Assembly: GCA_041687675.1 (NCBI GenBank)
Contig: JAWLBM010000020.1
Location: forward strand, 19,956 to 83,955
Length of the DNA: 64,000 nucleotides
Reading direction: 5' to 3'
Source: JAWLBM01 sp041687675
GTDB taxonomy: Bacteria > Pseudomonadota > Alphaproteobacteria > Rhizobiales > Pleomorphomonadaceae
In this document: piece by piece, positions 37,327 through 46,337 of the stretch
How positions within the stretch are numbered: position 1 is the stretch's first letter
Layout: each line of letters opens with the position of its first letter
The notes under the pieces: generated by a model
Database searches by the model: none
The model's input: the letters and a program-made list of their open reading frames with translations, nothing else
What the model was told of the DNA's origin: nothing
Position numbers and translations under genes: made by a program

Positions 37327-39825
37327 ATGACCGAGACCGGCTGGACGCTTGCCTACGACGGCTTCGATCCGCGTTCCGAAGGCCTGCGCGAGGCGCTCTC
37401 CACCCTCGGCAACGGCTATTTCGCCACCCGTGGCGCGGCCGAGGAGTCCGAGGCGGACGACGTCCACTATCCCGGCACCTACCTCGCCGGAGGCTACAAC
37501 CGGCGGGTCACGGAACTCGCCGGCCGCGCCATCGAGAACGAGGACCTCGTCAACCTGCCGAACTGGCTGCCGCTGAGCTTCCGGCCCGAGGGCGGCGGCT
37601 GGCTGAACCTGCGCCGGGTCGAGGTGCTCGCCTACACCCAGGAACTGGACCTGCGCAACGGGCTCCTCTGCCGGCGGATACGGGTGCGCGACGGGGAGGG
37701 CCGGGAGACCAGCGTCGTCACCCGCCGGCTGGTGCACATGCGCCACCGCAACCTCGCCGCCATCGAGATGTCGATCACCGCGGAGAACTGGTCCGGGACG
37801 GTGGAGATCCGCTCGGCTCTCGACGGGCGGGTGATCAACGCCGGCGTCGAGCGCTACCGGCAGCTGAGCAGCAAGCACCTGGGCCCGCTCGAGACGCGCA
37901 AGCTGTCCGAGGAGGCGGTGCTGCTGGTGGCCGAGACCAACCAGTCGCACATCCGCATCGCGGAGGCGGCCCGCACGCGGCTGTTCCGGTCGGGCGGGCC
38001 GGCCGGGGAGGCGCGGCATGTCGAGCACGAGGAGGGCTACGTCGGCGAGGTCCTCGCCACCGGGATCGCCCGGGGCGAGACGCTGACCGTCGAGAAGGTC
38101 GTGGCGCTCTACACCAGCCGCGACCGCGCGATCTCCGAGCCGGCGCTCGCTGCCGTCGAGGCGATCGGCGAGGCGCCGGGCTTCGAGGACCTGCTCGCCT
38201 CGCACGCGCTCGCCTGGCGCACCCTGTGGGACCGCGGCGACATCGTCGTCGACGATCACCCGCGCCGACAGATGATCCTGAGGCTCCACATCTTCCACCT
38301 GCTGCAAACCGTCTCGCCCAACACGGTGGACATGGACGCCGGGGTGCCGGCCCGCGGGCTGCACGGCGAGGCCTACCGCGGGCACATCTTCTGGGACGAG
38401 CTGTTCATCCTGCCCTATCTCAACTTCCACTTTCCCGAAATCAGCCGGGAACTGCTGCTCTACCGCCACCGCCGCCTCGGCGAGGCGCGCCGGCTCGCCC
38501 GCGAGGCCGGACACAAGGGAGCGATGTATCCCTGGCAGAGCGGGTCGAGCGGCCGGGAGGAGAGCCAGGTGCTCCACCTCAACCCGCGGTCCGGCCGCTG
38601 GACGCCGGACAACACCCACCTGCAGCGGCACGTGAACCTCGCCATCGCCTACAACATCTGGCGCTACTGGCAGACCACCGGCGACCGCGGGACCTTGGCC
38701 GCCCGCTGCGCCGAGATGCTGGTCGAGATCGCCCGCTTCTGGGCCGGCATGGCGACCTTCGACGAGGCGGAGGACCGCTACCGCATCCTCGGCGTCATGG
38801 GCCCGGACGAGTTCCACGACCGCTACCCCTGGCGCGAGGAGCCGGGGCTCGACGACAACGCCTACACCAACGTGATGGCGTCCTGGGTGCTGCGCCGGGC
38901 GGCCGAGGTGCTGGACGAGGTTCCGCCCGCCCGCCGCGAGGAACTCTGCCTCGTGCTGGCCATCTCCGGGGAGGAGCTGGCGGACTGGCGGCGGATCGCC
39001 GACCGGCTCCGCGTGCCGTTCCTCGACAATGGCCTGATCGCCCAGTTCGAGGGCTACGGCCGGCTCGAGGAACTCGACTGGGAGGGCTACCGGGCCCGCT
39101 ATGGCGACATCCAGCGGCTCGACCGCATCCTCGAGGCGGAGGGCGACACCATCAACCGCTACAAGGCCTCCAAGCAGGCCGACGTGCTGATGCTGTTCTA
39201 TCTCTTCTCGTCCTCGGAATTGCGCGACCTCCTCGGCGGCATGGGCTACGACTTCGACCCGGAGAGGATTCCGGAGACGATCGACTACTACATGCACCGC
39301 ACCTCGCACGGCTCCACGCTCAGCCGGGTGGTGCACTCCTGGGTGCTGGCGCGCAGCGATCGCGCGAGATCCTTCGAGTTGCTGAGCGAGGCGCTGGAGA
39401 GCGACCTCATCGACATCCAGGGCGGCACGACCTCGGAGGGGATCCACCTCGGCGCCATGGCCGGCAGCGTCGACCTGGTCCAGCGCGGGCAGACGGCGCT
39501 GGAGTTCAGCGACGACACCCTGTCGATCAGCCCCTGCCTGCCGGAGGACATGAACGGCCTCCACCTGAAGTTCCTCTACCGGGGCTACTGGCTCCACCTC
39601 GACCTCAGCGCCGACGAGGTGGTGGTGACTGCGCCGGACGGATGGGCCGGTCCGCGACGGATCCAGGTCCGCGACCGGGTGCACACCTTCGGGCCCGGCG
39701 AGCGGCTGGTCTTCACCTGCCACCTCGACGAGGGCTGGCGGCCGCGGCCCGAGCCGCCGAAGCGCGGCAAGGCCGATCTCGCCCCCACCGACGCCACGGC
39801 GCCGGAGGACGGCCGCGAGACCTGA
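37327..39825 (+). CDS. GH65 glycoside hydrolase/phosphorylase, complete
   Basis: 832 residues with the full GH65 layout: N-terminal beta-sandwich (about 1-280, opening YDGFDPRSEGLREALSTLGNGYF), linker helices and (alpha/alpha)6 barrel (about 310-700) with HGEAYRGHIFWDELF and GPDEFHDRYPW, predicted catalytic acid Glu495. The C-terminal jelly-roll follows (from about 720), then a charged tail. The TSHGSTLSRVVHSWV region lies where phosphorylases bind phosphate. It is related to the GH65 gene at 1-2270, so the genome has at least two paralogues. It is monocistronic here and not adjacent to any trehalose or phosphoglucomutase gene; substrate undetermined. Confidence 0.93.
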   Translation: MTETGWTLAYDGFDPRSEGLREALSTLGNGYFATRGAAEESEADDVHYPGTYLAGGYNRRVTELAGRAIENEDLVNLPNWLPLSFRPEGGGWLNLRRVEVLAYTQELDLRNGLLCRRIRVRDGEGRETSVVTRRLVHMRHRNLAAIEMSITAENWSGTVEIRSALDGRVINAGVERYRQLSSKHLGPLETRKLSEEAVLLVAETNQSHIRIAEAARTRLFRSGGPAGEARHVEHEEGYVGEVLATGIARGETLTVEKVVALYTSRDRAISEPALAAVEAIGEAPGFEDLLASHALAWRTLWDRGDIVVDDHPRRQMILRLHIFHLLQTVSPNTVDMDAGVPARGLHGEAYRGHIFWDELFILPYLNFHFPEISRELLLYRHRRLGEARRLAREAGHKGAMYPWQSGSSGREESQVLHLNPRSGRWTPDNTHLQRHVNLAIAYNIWRYWQTTGDRGTLAARCAEMLVEIARFWAGMATFDEAEDRYRILGVMGPDEFHDRYPWREEPGLDDNAYTNVMASWVLRRAAEVLDEVPPARREELCLVLAISGEELADWRRIADRLRVPFLDNGLIAQFEGYGRLEELDWEGYRARYGDIQRLDRILEAEGDTINRYKASKQADVLMLFYLFSSSELRDLLGGMGYDFDPERIPETIDYYMHRTSHGSTLSRVVHSWVLARSDRARSFELLSEALESDLIDIQGGTTSEGIHLGAMAGSVDLVQRGQTALEFSDDTLSISPCLPEDMNGLHLKFLYRGYWLHLDLSADEVVVTAPDGWAGPRRIQVRDRVHTFGPGERLVFTCHLDEGWRPRPEPPKRGKADLAPTDATAPEDGRET

Positions 39826-39842
39826 GGCCCCGGTCGGCGTCT

Positions 39843-40664
39843 TCAGGCGAAGGCGACCTCGATCGTGCCGAAGGAGCCGTAGTCGCCCGTCACCACGTCG
39901 CCCGGCGCCACCGGGATCGGGGCGACGCAGACGCCGGTGGTGACGATCTCGCCGGCGCGCAGGGTCACGCCGATGCCGGAGAGTTCGTTGACGAGCCAGG
40001 CGAGCGCGATCCGCGGGTCGCCGAGCACGTTGCCGCCGCGTCCCTCCTGGACGGCCCCGCGGGAGGTGCGGCCGGTCACCCGGTGCCCGGCGAGGTCGAC
40101 GTCCCGCCAGGACGCCGGGGCCTCCGGGCCGAGGACGAAGCGGTCGGCGCAGGCGTTGTCGGCGATGAGTTGCCCGGCGCCCACGGTCTCGAAGCGGAGA
40201 AAGCGCGAATCCGGGATCTCGACCCCGAGATGCAGCGCCGCCACGGCGTCCATCACCTCCGGCACTGAGTAGGGCTCGGCGCGGGGCGGCAGGTCGCGGC
40301 CCATGCGGAACACGAACTCGACCTCCGCCACCCGCATCCGGTTCGAGCCGAGCGCCACCGGCGGGCCGCCGAGGGGGAGGATTCGCTCCGCGAGCAGCCG
40401 GCCGGCGAGCGGGCCGTCGACGTTGATGTGGCGCTGGCCGGCCTCGCTGGTCGCGGCGATCTTCCAGCCGGCAAGGGGAAGGGCGCTCTCCCCTTCGATC
40501 AGCGCCTGCACCGCATAGGCCTCCGCCCGGCTCCGCGGGCGCAACTCCGCCGGCAGGGACTCGGTGTGCGTGCCGTTTCGCCAGTGCGCGCGCAGGACGT
40601 CCGAGGCCGCCCGCACCCGCAGAGCGGCCGCTCCGCCGTCGCTCGCGTCCCGGATCTCCGTCAT
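39843..40664 (-). CDS. 2-keto-4-pentenoate hydratase-like protein (FAH superfamily)
   Basis: 273 residues from the ATG at 40664; a longer upstream frame has no homology. The sequence matches the MhpD/4-oxalocrotonate decarboxylase branch: GWKIAATSEAGQRHINVDGPLAGRLL, metal ligands in VAEVEFVFRMGRDLPP (Glu-x-Glu), and GEIVTTGVCVAPIPVAPGDVVTGDYGSFG. Family members hydrate 2-hydroxypentadienoates or decarboxylate oxalocrotonate with Mg2+. No aromatic ring-cleavage genes are nearby. It is divergent from the tartrate/malate dehydrogenase gene, with an operator-like palindrome in the gap, so a related short-chain oxo acid is more likely than an aromatic pathway. Confidence 0.85.
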   Translation of the reverse strand: MTEIRDASDGGAAALRVRAASDVLRAHWRNGTHTESLPAELRPRSRAEAYAVQALIEGESALPLAGWKIAATSEAGQRHINVDGPLAGRLLAERILPLGGPPVALGSNRMRVAEVEFVFRMGRDLPPRAEPYSVPEVMDAVAALHLGVEIPDSRFLRFETVGAGQLIADNACADRFVLGPEAPASWRDVDLAGHRVTGRTSRGAVQEGRGGNVLGDPRIALAWLVNELSGIGVTLRAGEIVTTGVCVAPIPVAPGDVVTGDYGSFGTIEVAFA

Positions 40665-40719
40665 GTCAGTTCCACCCCGCCCGTGCTTTCCATGCCGGCA
40701 TGGATTCAAGATGTCCTCT

Positions 40720-40731
40720 TTCGTATACGAA
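40720..40731. promoter_or_regulatory. perfect palindrome between divergent hydratase and dehydrogenase genes
   Basis: TTCGTATACGAA, a perfect 12-base palindrome in a locally AT-rich segment (about 40705-40738), 56 bases from one start and 91 from the other. The GTATAC core is typical of GntR-family operators, yet no GntR gene is adjacent. It could control both genes. Confidence 0.55.
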
Positions 40732-40821
40732 TTATAGTGCGCCGTGCCGGCCCGGAGCCGCGGGCGACGGCCACGGCGGGGCGAGGGCTCCGGCCGCACA
40801 TTCGACGAGGACCGCACCACC

Positions 40822-41895
40822 ATGAAGCAGTACAGGATCGCCGCCATTCCCGCCGACGGCATCGGCCCGGAGGTCATCGCCGCCGGGCTCCAGGCGCTCG
40901 AGGCGCTCGAGCAGCGGGACGGCGGCTTCAGGCTGGACGTGACGACCTTCGACTGGGGCTCGGACTACTTCAAGCGGACCGGCAGCATGATGCCGGCGGA
41001 CGGCATCACCACGCTGAAGGCCTACGACGCCATCTTCTTCGGTGCGGTCGGCGCGCCGGACGTGCCCGACCACGTGACCCTCTGGGGCCTTCGGCTGCCG
41101 ATCTGCCAGGGCTTCGACCAGTACGCCAACGTGCGCCCGACCAGGATCCTGCCCGGCGTCGCCTCGCCGCTCGCCGGGGTCGGCCCCGGCGACCTCGACT
41201 GGGTGATCGTGCGCGAGAACTCCGAGGGCGAGTATTCCGGCATCGGCGGCCGCGCCCACCGCGGCCTGCCGGAGGAGGTCGGCACCGAGGTGGCGATCTT
41301 CACCCGCGTCGGCGTCACCCGCATCATGCGCTACGCCTTCGCGCTGGCGCAGTCGCGGCCACGCAAGCTCCTGACCGTCGTCACCAAGTCGAACGCCCAG
41401 CGGCACGGCATGGTGATGTGGGACGAGATCGCCGCCGAGGTGGCCGGCGAGTTCCCCGACGTCACCTGGGACAAGATGCTGGTCGACGCCATGACCGTGC
41501 GGATGACGCTGAAGCCGCAGAGCCTCGACACCATCGTCGCGACCAACCTCCACGCCGACATCCTGTCCGACCTCGCCGGCGCGCTCGCCGGCAGCCTCGG
41601 CGTCGCGCCGACCGCCAACATCGACCCCGAGCGCCGCTATCCCTCGATGTTCGAGCCGATCCACGGGTCGGCCTTCGACATCACCGGCAAGGGCATCGCC
41701 AACCCGGTCGCGACCTTCTGGACCGCGGCGCAGATGCTCGAGCACCTCGGCGAGGCCCCCGCCGCCGCCCGGCTGATGCAGGCGGTGGAGAAGGTGACCG
41801 GCGAGGGCGTCAAGACGCCCGACATCGGCGGCCGCGCCACCACCCGCGAGGTGACGGACGCGGTCTGCGAGGCGATCCGGGCCTCGAACGTCTGA
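40822..41895 (+). CDS. tartrate dehydrogenase / D-malate dehydrogenase family
   Basis: 357 residues of the isocitrate/isopropylmalate dehydrogenase superfamily. Features are IPADGIGPEVIAAG near 9, the Arg/Glu substrate loop RENSEGEYSGIGGR near 132, catalytic Lys in VTKSNAQ, and metal Asp residues in NLHADILSDLAGALAGSLG. Residues and length match tartrate dehydrogenase/decarboxylase and DmlA, which oxidise D-malate, tartrate or related 2-hydroxy-diacids with NAD+ and Mn2+. 3-Isopropylmalate dehydrogenase is less likely because no leu genes are near. Possibly part of the hydroxy-diacid catabolic block that follows. Confidence 0.9.
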   Translation: MKQYRIAAIPADGIGPEVIAAGLQALEALEQRDGGFRLDVTTFDWGSDYFKRTGSMMPADGITTLKAYDAIFFGAVGAPDVPDHVTLWGLRLPICQGFDQYANVRPTRILPGVASPLAGVGPGDLDWVIVRENSEGEYSGIGGRAHRGLPEEVGTEVAIFTRVGVTRIMRYAFALAQSRPRKLLTVVTKSNAQRHGMVMWDEIAAEVAGEFPDVTWDKMLVDAMTVRMTLKPQSLDTIVATNLHADILSDLAGALAGSLGVAPTANIDPERRYPSMFEPIHGSAFDITGKGIANPVATFWTAAQMLEHLGEAPAAARLMQAVEKVTGEGVKTPDIGGRATTREVTDAVCEAIRASNV

Positions 41896-42044
41896 GGCGG
41901 CGCCGGTCCCGATAGGGAAAGGCGATGGCGGCCATAGAGGCTGGCTATTTCGCAGGCGCCGGCGCAACGTGCCAAGGTGCGACGAAGAGGCCGGCGACGC
42001 GCGCGCCGGCCGGCCTTTCCACGGGACCCGGCGGCACGGACCAT

Positions 42045-43214
42045 ATGAGCGTCTTCGACCCGACCTTCGACCACAGCGAGATCCGCGCCGGCGTCGCCCA
42101 GCTCTGCGCGGGCTTCCCCGGCGAGTACTGGCGCGCGCTCGACCGCGAGCGGGCCTATCCGGAGGCCTTCGTCACCGCCCTCTCGGAGGCGGGCTATCTC
42201 GCCGCGATGATCCCGGAGGCGTTCGGCGGCTCCGGGCTCGGGCTCGCCGCCGCCGCCGTGATCCTGGAGGAGATCCACCGCCAGGGCTGCAACGCCGCCG
42301 CCTGCCATGCGCAGATGTACACCATGGGGACGGTGCTCCGGCATGGCAGCGAGGCGCAGAAGCAGGAGTACCTGCCGAAGATCGCCGACGGCAGCCTGCG
42401 CCTGCAGGCCTTCGGCGTCACCGAGCCGACCAGCGGCACCGACACGCTCGCCCTCAAGACCACCGCCCGGCGCGAGGGCGACGAGTATGTCGTCAACGGC
42501 CAGAAGATCTGGACCTCCCGCGCCGAGCACTCCGACCTGATGCTGCTGCTCGCCCGCACCACGCCGCGCGACCAGGTGGAGAAGCGGACCGACGGCCTGT
42601 CGGTGTTCCTCCTCGATCTCCGCGAGCTCGTCGGCAACGGCGTGACGATCCGGCCGATCCGGACGATGATCAACCACTCCACCACGGAGGTCTTCTTCGA
42701 CGACGTCCGGATCCCGGCCTCGGCCCTCGTCGGCGAGGAGGGCAAGGGCTTCCGCTACATCCTCTCCGGCATGAACGCCGAGCGGATCCTGATCGCCGCC
42801 GAGTGCATCGGCGACGCCAAGTGGTTCCTCACCAAGGCCTCGGACTACGCCCGCGAGCGGGTGGTCTTCGGCCAGCCGATCGGCCGCAACCAGGGCGTCC
42901 AGTTCCCGCTGGCCCGCGCCTGGGCGCACATGCTGGCGGCGGAGGCGATCGTCTACCGGGCGGCGGCGATGTACGAGGCGGGGCTCGACCCGGGCGCGGA
43001 GGCGAACAGCGCCAAGATGCTCGCCGCCGACGCCAGCTGGGAGGCGGGCGAGGCCTGCATGCAGACCTTCGGCGGCTTCGCCTTCGCCGAGGAATACGAC
43101 GTCGAGCGCAAGTTCCGCGAGACGCGGCTCTACCAGATCGCGCCGATCTCGACCAACCTGGTGCTCGCCTTCATTGCCGAGCGGGTGCTCGGCCTGCCGA
43201 AGTCCTACGGCTGA
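42045..43214 (+). CDS. acyl-CoA dehydrogenase
   Basis: 389 residues from the ATG at 42045 (MSVFDPTFDHSEIR); the longer upstream frame is not convincing. It has the full acyl-CoA dehydrogenase fold: FGVTEPTSGTDTLALKTTARR binding FAD, then QKIWTSRAEHSDL, and the C-terminal helices with RVVFGQPIGRNQGVQFPLA and QTFGGFAFAEEYDVERKFRE. The terminal stretch reads YQIAPISTNLVL in place of the common GTSEI signature, indicating a separate subgroup. It transfers electrons via ETF. In this cluster it could oxidise methylsuccinyl-CoA or a similar C5 ester; that is inference. Confidence 0.92.
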   Translation: MSVFDPTFDHSEIRAGVAQLCAGFPGEYWRALDRERAYPEAFVTALSEAGYLAAMIPEAFGGSGLGLAAAAVILEEIHRQGCNAAACHAQMYTMGTVLRHGSEAQKQEYLPKIADGSLRLQAFGVTEPTSGTDTLALKTTARREGDEYVVNGQKIWTSRAEHSDLMLLLARTTPRDQVEKRTDGLSVFLLDLRELVGNGVTIRPIRTMINHSTTEVFFDDVRIPASALVGEEGKGFRYILSGMNAERILIAAECIGDAKWFLTKASDYARERVVFGQPIGRNQGVQFPLARAWAHMLAAEAIVYRAAAMYEAGLDPGAEANSAKMLAADASWEAGEACMQTFGGFAFAEEYDVERKFRETRLYQIAPISTNLVLAFIAERVLGLPKSYG

Positions 43215-43252
43215 GGGCGGCAGGAGCGGCCCCGCCATCCAGGGAGTGAGCG

Positions 43253-44095
43253 ATGGACGACGACGCGCGGCCGGCGACCGCGGAGGCCTTCGCCGACTGG
43301 ATCGGTCGGCGGCGGGTCGCGACGGACACCGTCGACCAACGCCTCGTCGAGCGCTTCCGGGCGACGCTGTCGCCGCACCTCGCCGAACGGCCGGTGCCCG
43401 CGGGGATCTTCTGGTGCCTCGGCCCGGACGTGTTCCCACCGCCGGACCTCGGCCGCGACGGCCATCCGCGCACCGGGCTGGTGCTGCCGCCGGTGCCCTT
43501 CGCGCGGCGGATGTGGGCGGGCGGGGAACTCCGCCTCGACGGCGACTTCTCCCCCGGCGAGACGGTGGAGAAGGAGAGCGTCGTCGAGGACATCGCCTTC
43601 AAGACGGGCGGGACCGGCCGGCTCTGCTTCGTCGCGGTCCGCCATCGCTACCGGGCGGGCGGGCGGCTGGTGGTCGACGAGCGGCAGGACATCGTCTACC
43701 GCGCGGGCGAGGCCGCCGGCCGGCCGAAGCCGGCCGAGGCGCCGGCGCCGGCCGACGCGCGCTGGACGGTGGCGGCCGATCCGGTGCTCCTGTTCCGCTA
43801 CTCGGCGCTGACCTTCAACGGCCACCGCATCCACTACGACCAGCCCTACGCCACCGGCGTGGAGGGCTACGCCGGCCTCGTCGTCCACGGGCCGCTGCAG
43901 GCGACGCTGATGCTGAACCTTGCCGCCGACCGCCTCGGCCGGCTGCCCGCCCGCTTCGCCTACCGGGGCGCGGCGCCGCTGGTCGCCGGGCCGGCGTTTT
44001 CCGTGGAGGCGGTGGAGGCGGGGGAGGGCGCCGTTTCGCTGCGCGTCGTCGCCGCCGACGGGACGGCGACGATGACCGCCGTCGCCGAGGCCTGA
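43253..44095 (+). CDS. hot-dog fold acyl-CoA hydratase (mesaconyl/itaconyl-CoA hydratase-like)
   Basis: 280 residues with two hot-dog halves. The N-terminal half resembles FAS1-type dehydratase domains (about 20-160). The second half carries the hydratase motif RYSALTFNGHRIHYDQPYA (about 181-199) followed by GLVVHGPLQATLML. This layout is that of HTD2-like proteins, including mesaconyl-C4-CoA hydratase and itaconyl-CoA hydratase. The start has GGGAGTGA upstream. With a class III CoA-transferase beside it and a CitE-like lyase nearby it probably adds water to a C5 unsaturated diacyl-CoA to give citramalyl-CoA. Confidence 0.85.
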   Translation: MDDDARPATAEAFADWIGRRRVATDTVDQRLVERFRATLSPHLAERPVPAGIFWCLGPDVFPPPDLGRDGHPRTGLVLPPVPFARRMWAGGELRLDGDFSPGETVEKESVVEDIAFKTGGTGRLCFVAVRHRYRAGGRLVVDERQDIVYRAGEAAGRPKPAEAPAPADARWTVAADPVLLFRYSALTFNGHRIHYDQPYATGVEGYAGLVVHGPLQATLMLNLAADRLGRLPARFAYRGAAPLVAGPAFSVEAVEAGEGAVSLRVVAADGTATMTAVAEA

Positions 44096-44114
44096 GCCCG
44101 CCGCCCGGAGCCGC

Positions 44115-45254
44115 TCAGCCGTCCGCGCCGTCCGCGCCGGCGAACTCCGCCCGGATCGCCGCGCCGTGCTCGCCGAGGCCGGGCACCTTGCCGAAGCGCT
44201 CGGGCTCGCCGGGGAAGATCGCGCCGGGGGCCATCACCTCGATCTCGCCGCCCTCGGTCGCCACCGCCACCAGCCGCCGCTGCGGGTGGCGGACGAGGTC
44301 GTCGAGGTCGGACAGCCGGCCGCAGGCGATGCCGGCGGCGGTGAGGCGCCGGATCGCCGTCTCGCGGTCGAGGGTGCCGAGCACGCGGCCGACCTCCGCC
44401 TCGACCGCCTCGACGTTGGCGACCCGCTCGATGTTGGTGGCAAAGCCCGGCGCGCGCTCGATCTCCGGCCGGCCGAGCACCTCGGCGCAGAGCCGGCTCC
44501 ACTCGCGCTCGTTCTGGATCGACAGCAGCACCTTCTTGCCGTCGGCGCAGTCGAAGGCGCCGTAGGGGGCGATGGTCGGGTGGCGCACGCCCACCCGGCC
44601 GGGCGGCCGGCCGCCGTAGCGGGTCTGCAGGTAGGGCACGTTCATCCAGTCGGCGATGGCGTGGAACAGCGACACCTCGATGCGCCGCCCGGTGCCGGTG
44701 CGGGCGCGGCGGACCAGCGACTGCAGGATGGCGGCGAAGGCGGTCATCCCCGCGGTGATGTCGCAGACCGAGATGCCGACGCGCGCCTCCTCCTCCGCCG
44801 TGCCGTTGATGGCGAGGAGGCCGCTCTCGCCCTGGACGAGCATGTCGTAGGCCTTCTGCTCGCGAAAGGGCCCGCTCTCGCCGTAGCCGGAGATGGAGCA
44901 GTGGACGAGCCGCGGGTTGAGCGCCATCAGCTCCTCCGCGCCGAGGCCGAGCCGCGCCGCCGCGCCCGGGGCGAGGTTCTGGATGAACACGTCGGCGCGG
45001 GCCGCCATCGCCCGCATCAGCGCCATGTCCTCCGGCCGGCGCAGGTCGAGGGTGACGGATTCCTTGCCCCGGTTCAGCCAGACGAAATAGGCGCTGCCGC
45101 CGTTCACCAGGCTATCGTAGCGCCGCGCGAAATCGCCCTCCGGCCGCTCCACCTTGATCACCCGCGCCCCCGCGTCGGCCAGCTTGCACGACGCATAGGG
45201 CGCCGCCACCGCCTGCTCGAGCGAGACCACGAGAATGCCGTCCAGATCACCCAT
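44115..45254 (-). CDS. class III CoA-transferase (CaiB/BaiF family)
   Basis: 379 residues. Landmarks: VVSLEQAVAAPYASCKLADAGARVIKVE at 9-36, NRGKESVTLDLR at 61-72, and the catalytic Asp137 in KAYDMLVQGESGLL. C-terminal blocks such as IEVSLFHAIADWMNVP are typical. It moves CoA between carboxylic acids in the cytosol; relatives include succinyl-CoA:mesaconate/itaconate and mesaconyl-CoA C1-C4 transferases. It is convergent with the hydratase gene (19-base gap). The LysR gene that would normally be its divergent partner is now separated by the AT-rich islet at 45300-46870. Confidence 0.92.
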   Translation of the reverse strand: MGDLDGILVVSLEQAVAAPYASCKLADAGARVIKVERPEGDFARRYDSLVNGGSAYFVWLNRGKESVTLDLRRPEDMALMRAMAARADVFIQNLAPGAAARLGLGAEELMALNPRLVHCSISGYGESGPFREQKAYDMLVQGESGLLAINGTAEEEARVGISVCDITAGMTAFAAILQSLVRRARTGTGRRIEVSLFHAIADWMNVPYLQTRYGGRPPGRVGVRHPTIAPYGAFDCADGKKVLLSIQNEREWSRLCAEVLGRPEIERAPGFATNIERVANVEAVEAEVGRVLGTLDRETAIRRLTAAGIACGRLSDLDDLVRHPQRRLVAVATEGGEIEVMAPGAIFPGEPERFGKVPGLGEHGAAIRAEFAGADGADG

Positions 45255-45401
45255 CCGCCGCCTCCGTGAAGGGGAAGAGGGTACGGGAGGCCGGGGACGG
45301 GGGGAAGGACGGGGTTATGAGCGGGGGTAGAGGGTTTGGGTATGGGGACTCTCTCCCGCGGGAGGTTTCAGACAGCTAGAGCGTGACACGCCCGTCAACT
45401 T

Positions 45402-46211
45402 TTGACACGGCACCGACTTTACAACCGGTCCAACGTAACTCAGCCTTCCATCGAATCTTGGGAGCAGGCCACCATTTTTGCCGTCGAATGTAACGCAAAG
45501 GACCGATCGGACGTGAACGAGGAGCTAGCTGGTATACCCGACAGGATTCTGGGCCTTGCAGCGGCCGCGCTCAGACTGGCGAATACACACGCGATACTGA
45601 TTGATCCATTAAATGATCATTGGCCAAAACTCTCGATACTGAACACAGCACATGCGGGCGAATTGTTCCTCAAGGCATTGATCGCCTGCGAGCACCCACT
45701 GTTAATTTTTAAAGACTTAGTCGGCCTCGACGACGGCCGTATGGACAAGCTCAGTCTTGAGGCACTTATGTCCCGCGCTCGCACGCATGATTTTGAAAAG
45801 CTGCCACACGTGCTCTGGGCGACGACCGGGATCCGGATCCCAAATCCCGACTGCTTCGAGCGGCTTAGAAGGGCTCGAAACGCAATTCAACATTTCTGCA
45901 CTCCCGAGGAAATTGACCTCAGTGAACTTTCGATCGAATTCATATACACCATCATCGACCCGCTAATTTACGGAAGATTTGGTTTGTGTGCAATAGATTT
46001 TCATGACGATCACTCAGTGGGTTACGACTACATTGTCGAAGCGTTACTTGTGAGAGAAGTGCGCTTCTCGATTCCAACCGACTTCCAAATCTCGGAGATC
46101 GACATCGCCGCAGCAATTCGAGGTGCTAGTGAGGAGTACTGCGCATGGCTCCGATCCGCCCTAAGCGTTGTCGGAAAGGAATGTTTGCTGTCAAACCGAA
46201 TCGGCGCATAG
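45402..46211 (+). CDS. unrecognised protein with HEPN-like R-x4-H motif, islet gene 1
   Basis: 269 residues from a TTG at 45402 with no ribosome site; a GTG at 45513 with AAAGGA ten bases upstream (232 residues) is a realistic alternative, so the start is uncertain. I do not recognise the family. The core looks all-helical: ILNTAHAGELFLKALIACEHP (79-99, using the TTG start) resembles the first HEPN helix with Glu87 and Lys91, and RARNAIQHFC carries Arg159-x4-His164, the spacing of the HEPN RNase motif. Codon use is AT-rich, unlike flanking genes. Together with the next ORF it forms a small foreign islet splitting the CoA-transferase from its LysR gene. A toxin/defence RNase is inference only. 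Confidence 0.7.
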   Translation: MTRHRLYNRSNVTQPSIESWEQATIFAVECNAKDRSDVNEELAGIPDRILGLAAAALRLANTHAILIDPLNDHWPKLSILNTAHAGELFLKALIACEHPLLIFKDLVGLDDGRMDKLSLEALMSRARTHDFEKLPHVLWATTGIRIPNPDCFERLRRARNAIQHFCTPEEIDLSELSIEFIYTIIDPLIYGRFGLCAIDFHDDHSVGYDYIVEALLVREVRFSIPTDFQISEIDIAAAIRGASEEYCAWLRSALSVVGKECLLSNRIGA

Positions 46212-46337
46212 AGAATCTCTCTATAGCGTATCGTGATGAGCTCCCAAGGTGGCAATAACGAAGCGACCCAAGATAGGTTGTGAGCGATGTTCGATCCAAA
46301 CCTCACGAAAGATCAGTAGTTAAGGATCGTTGAGGGA

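Noticed and set aside
36927..40268. 1113-residue plus-strand frame over the second GH65 gene
   Set aside because: It is out of frame with the GH65 gene on the same strand; the true frame at 37327 has all family motifs.
40822..41895. 3-isopropylmalate dehydrogenase (leuB)
   Set aside because: No leucine genes nearby and the sequence matches the tartrate/D-malate branch; the diacid context agrees.
45351..45364. CTCCCGCGGGAG palindrome near the left edge of the islet as an integration site
   Set aside because: It is a simple GC palindrome in GC-rich DNA, with no partner copy at the right edge.
46028..46306. 92-residue minus-strand ORF in the AT-rich islet
   Set aside because: Antisense to the first HEPN-like gene, no ribosome site and no motif; the plus-strand ORFs are longer and have HEPN-like features.
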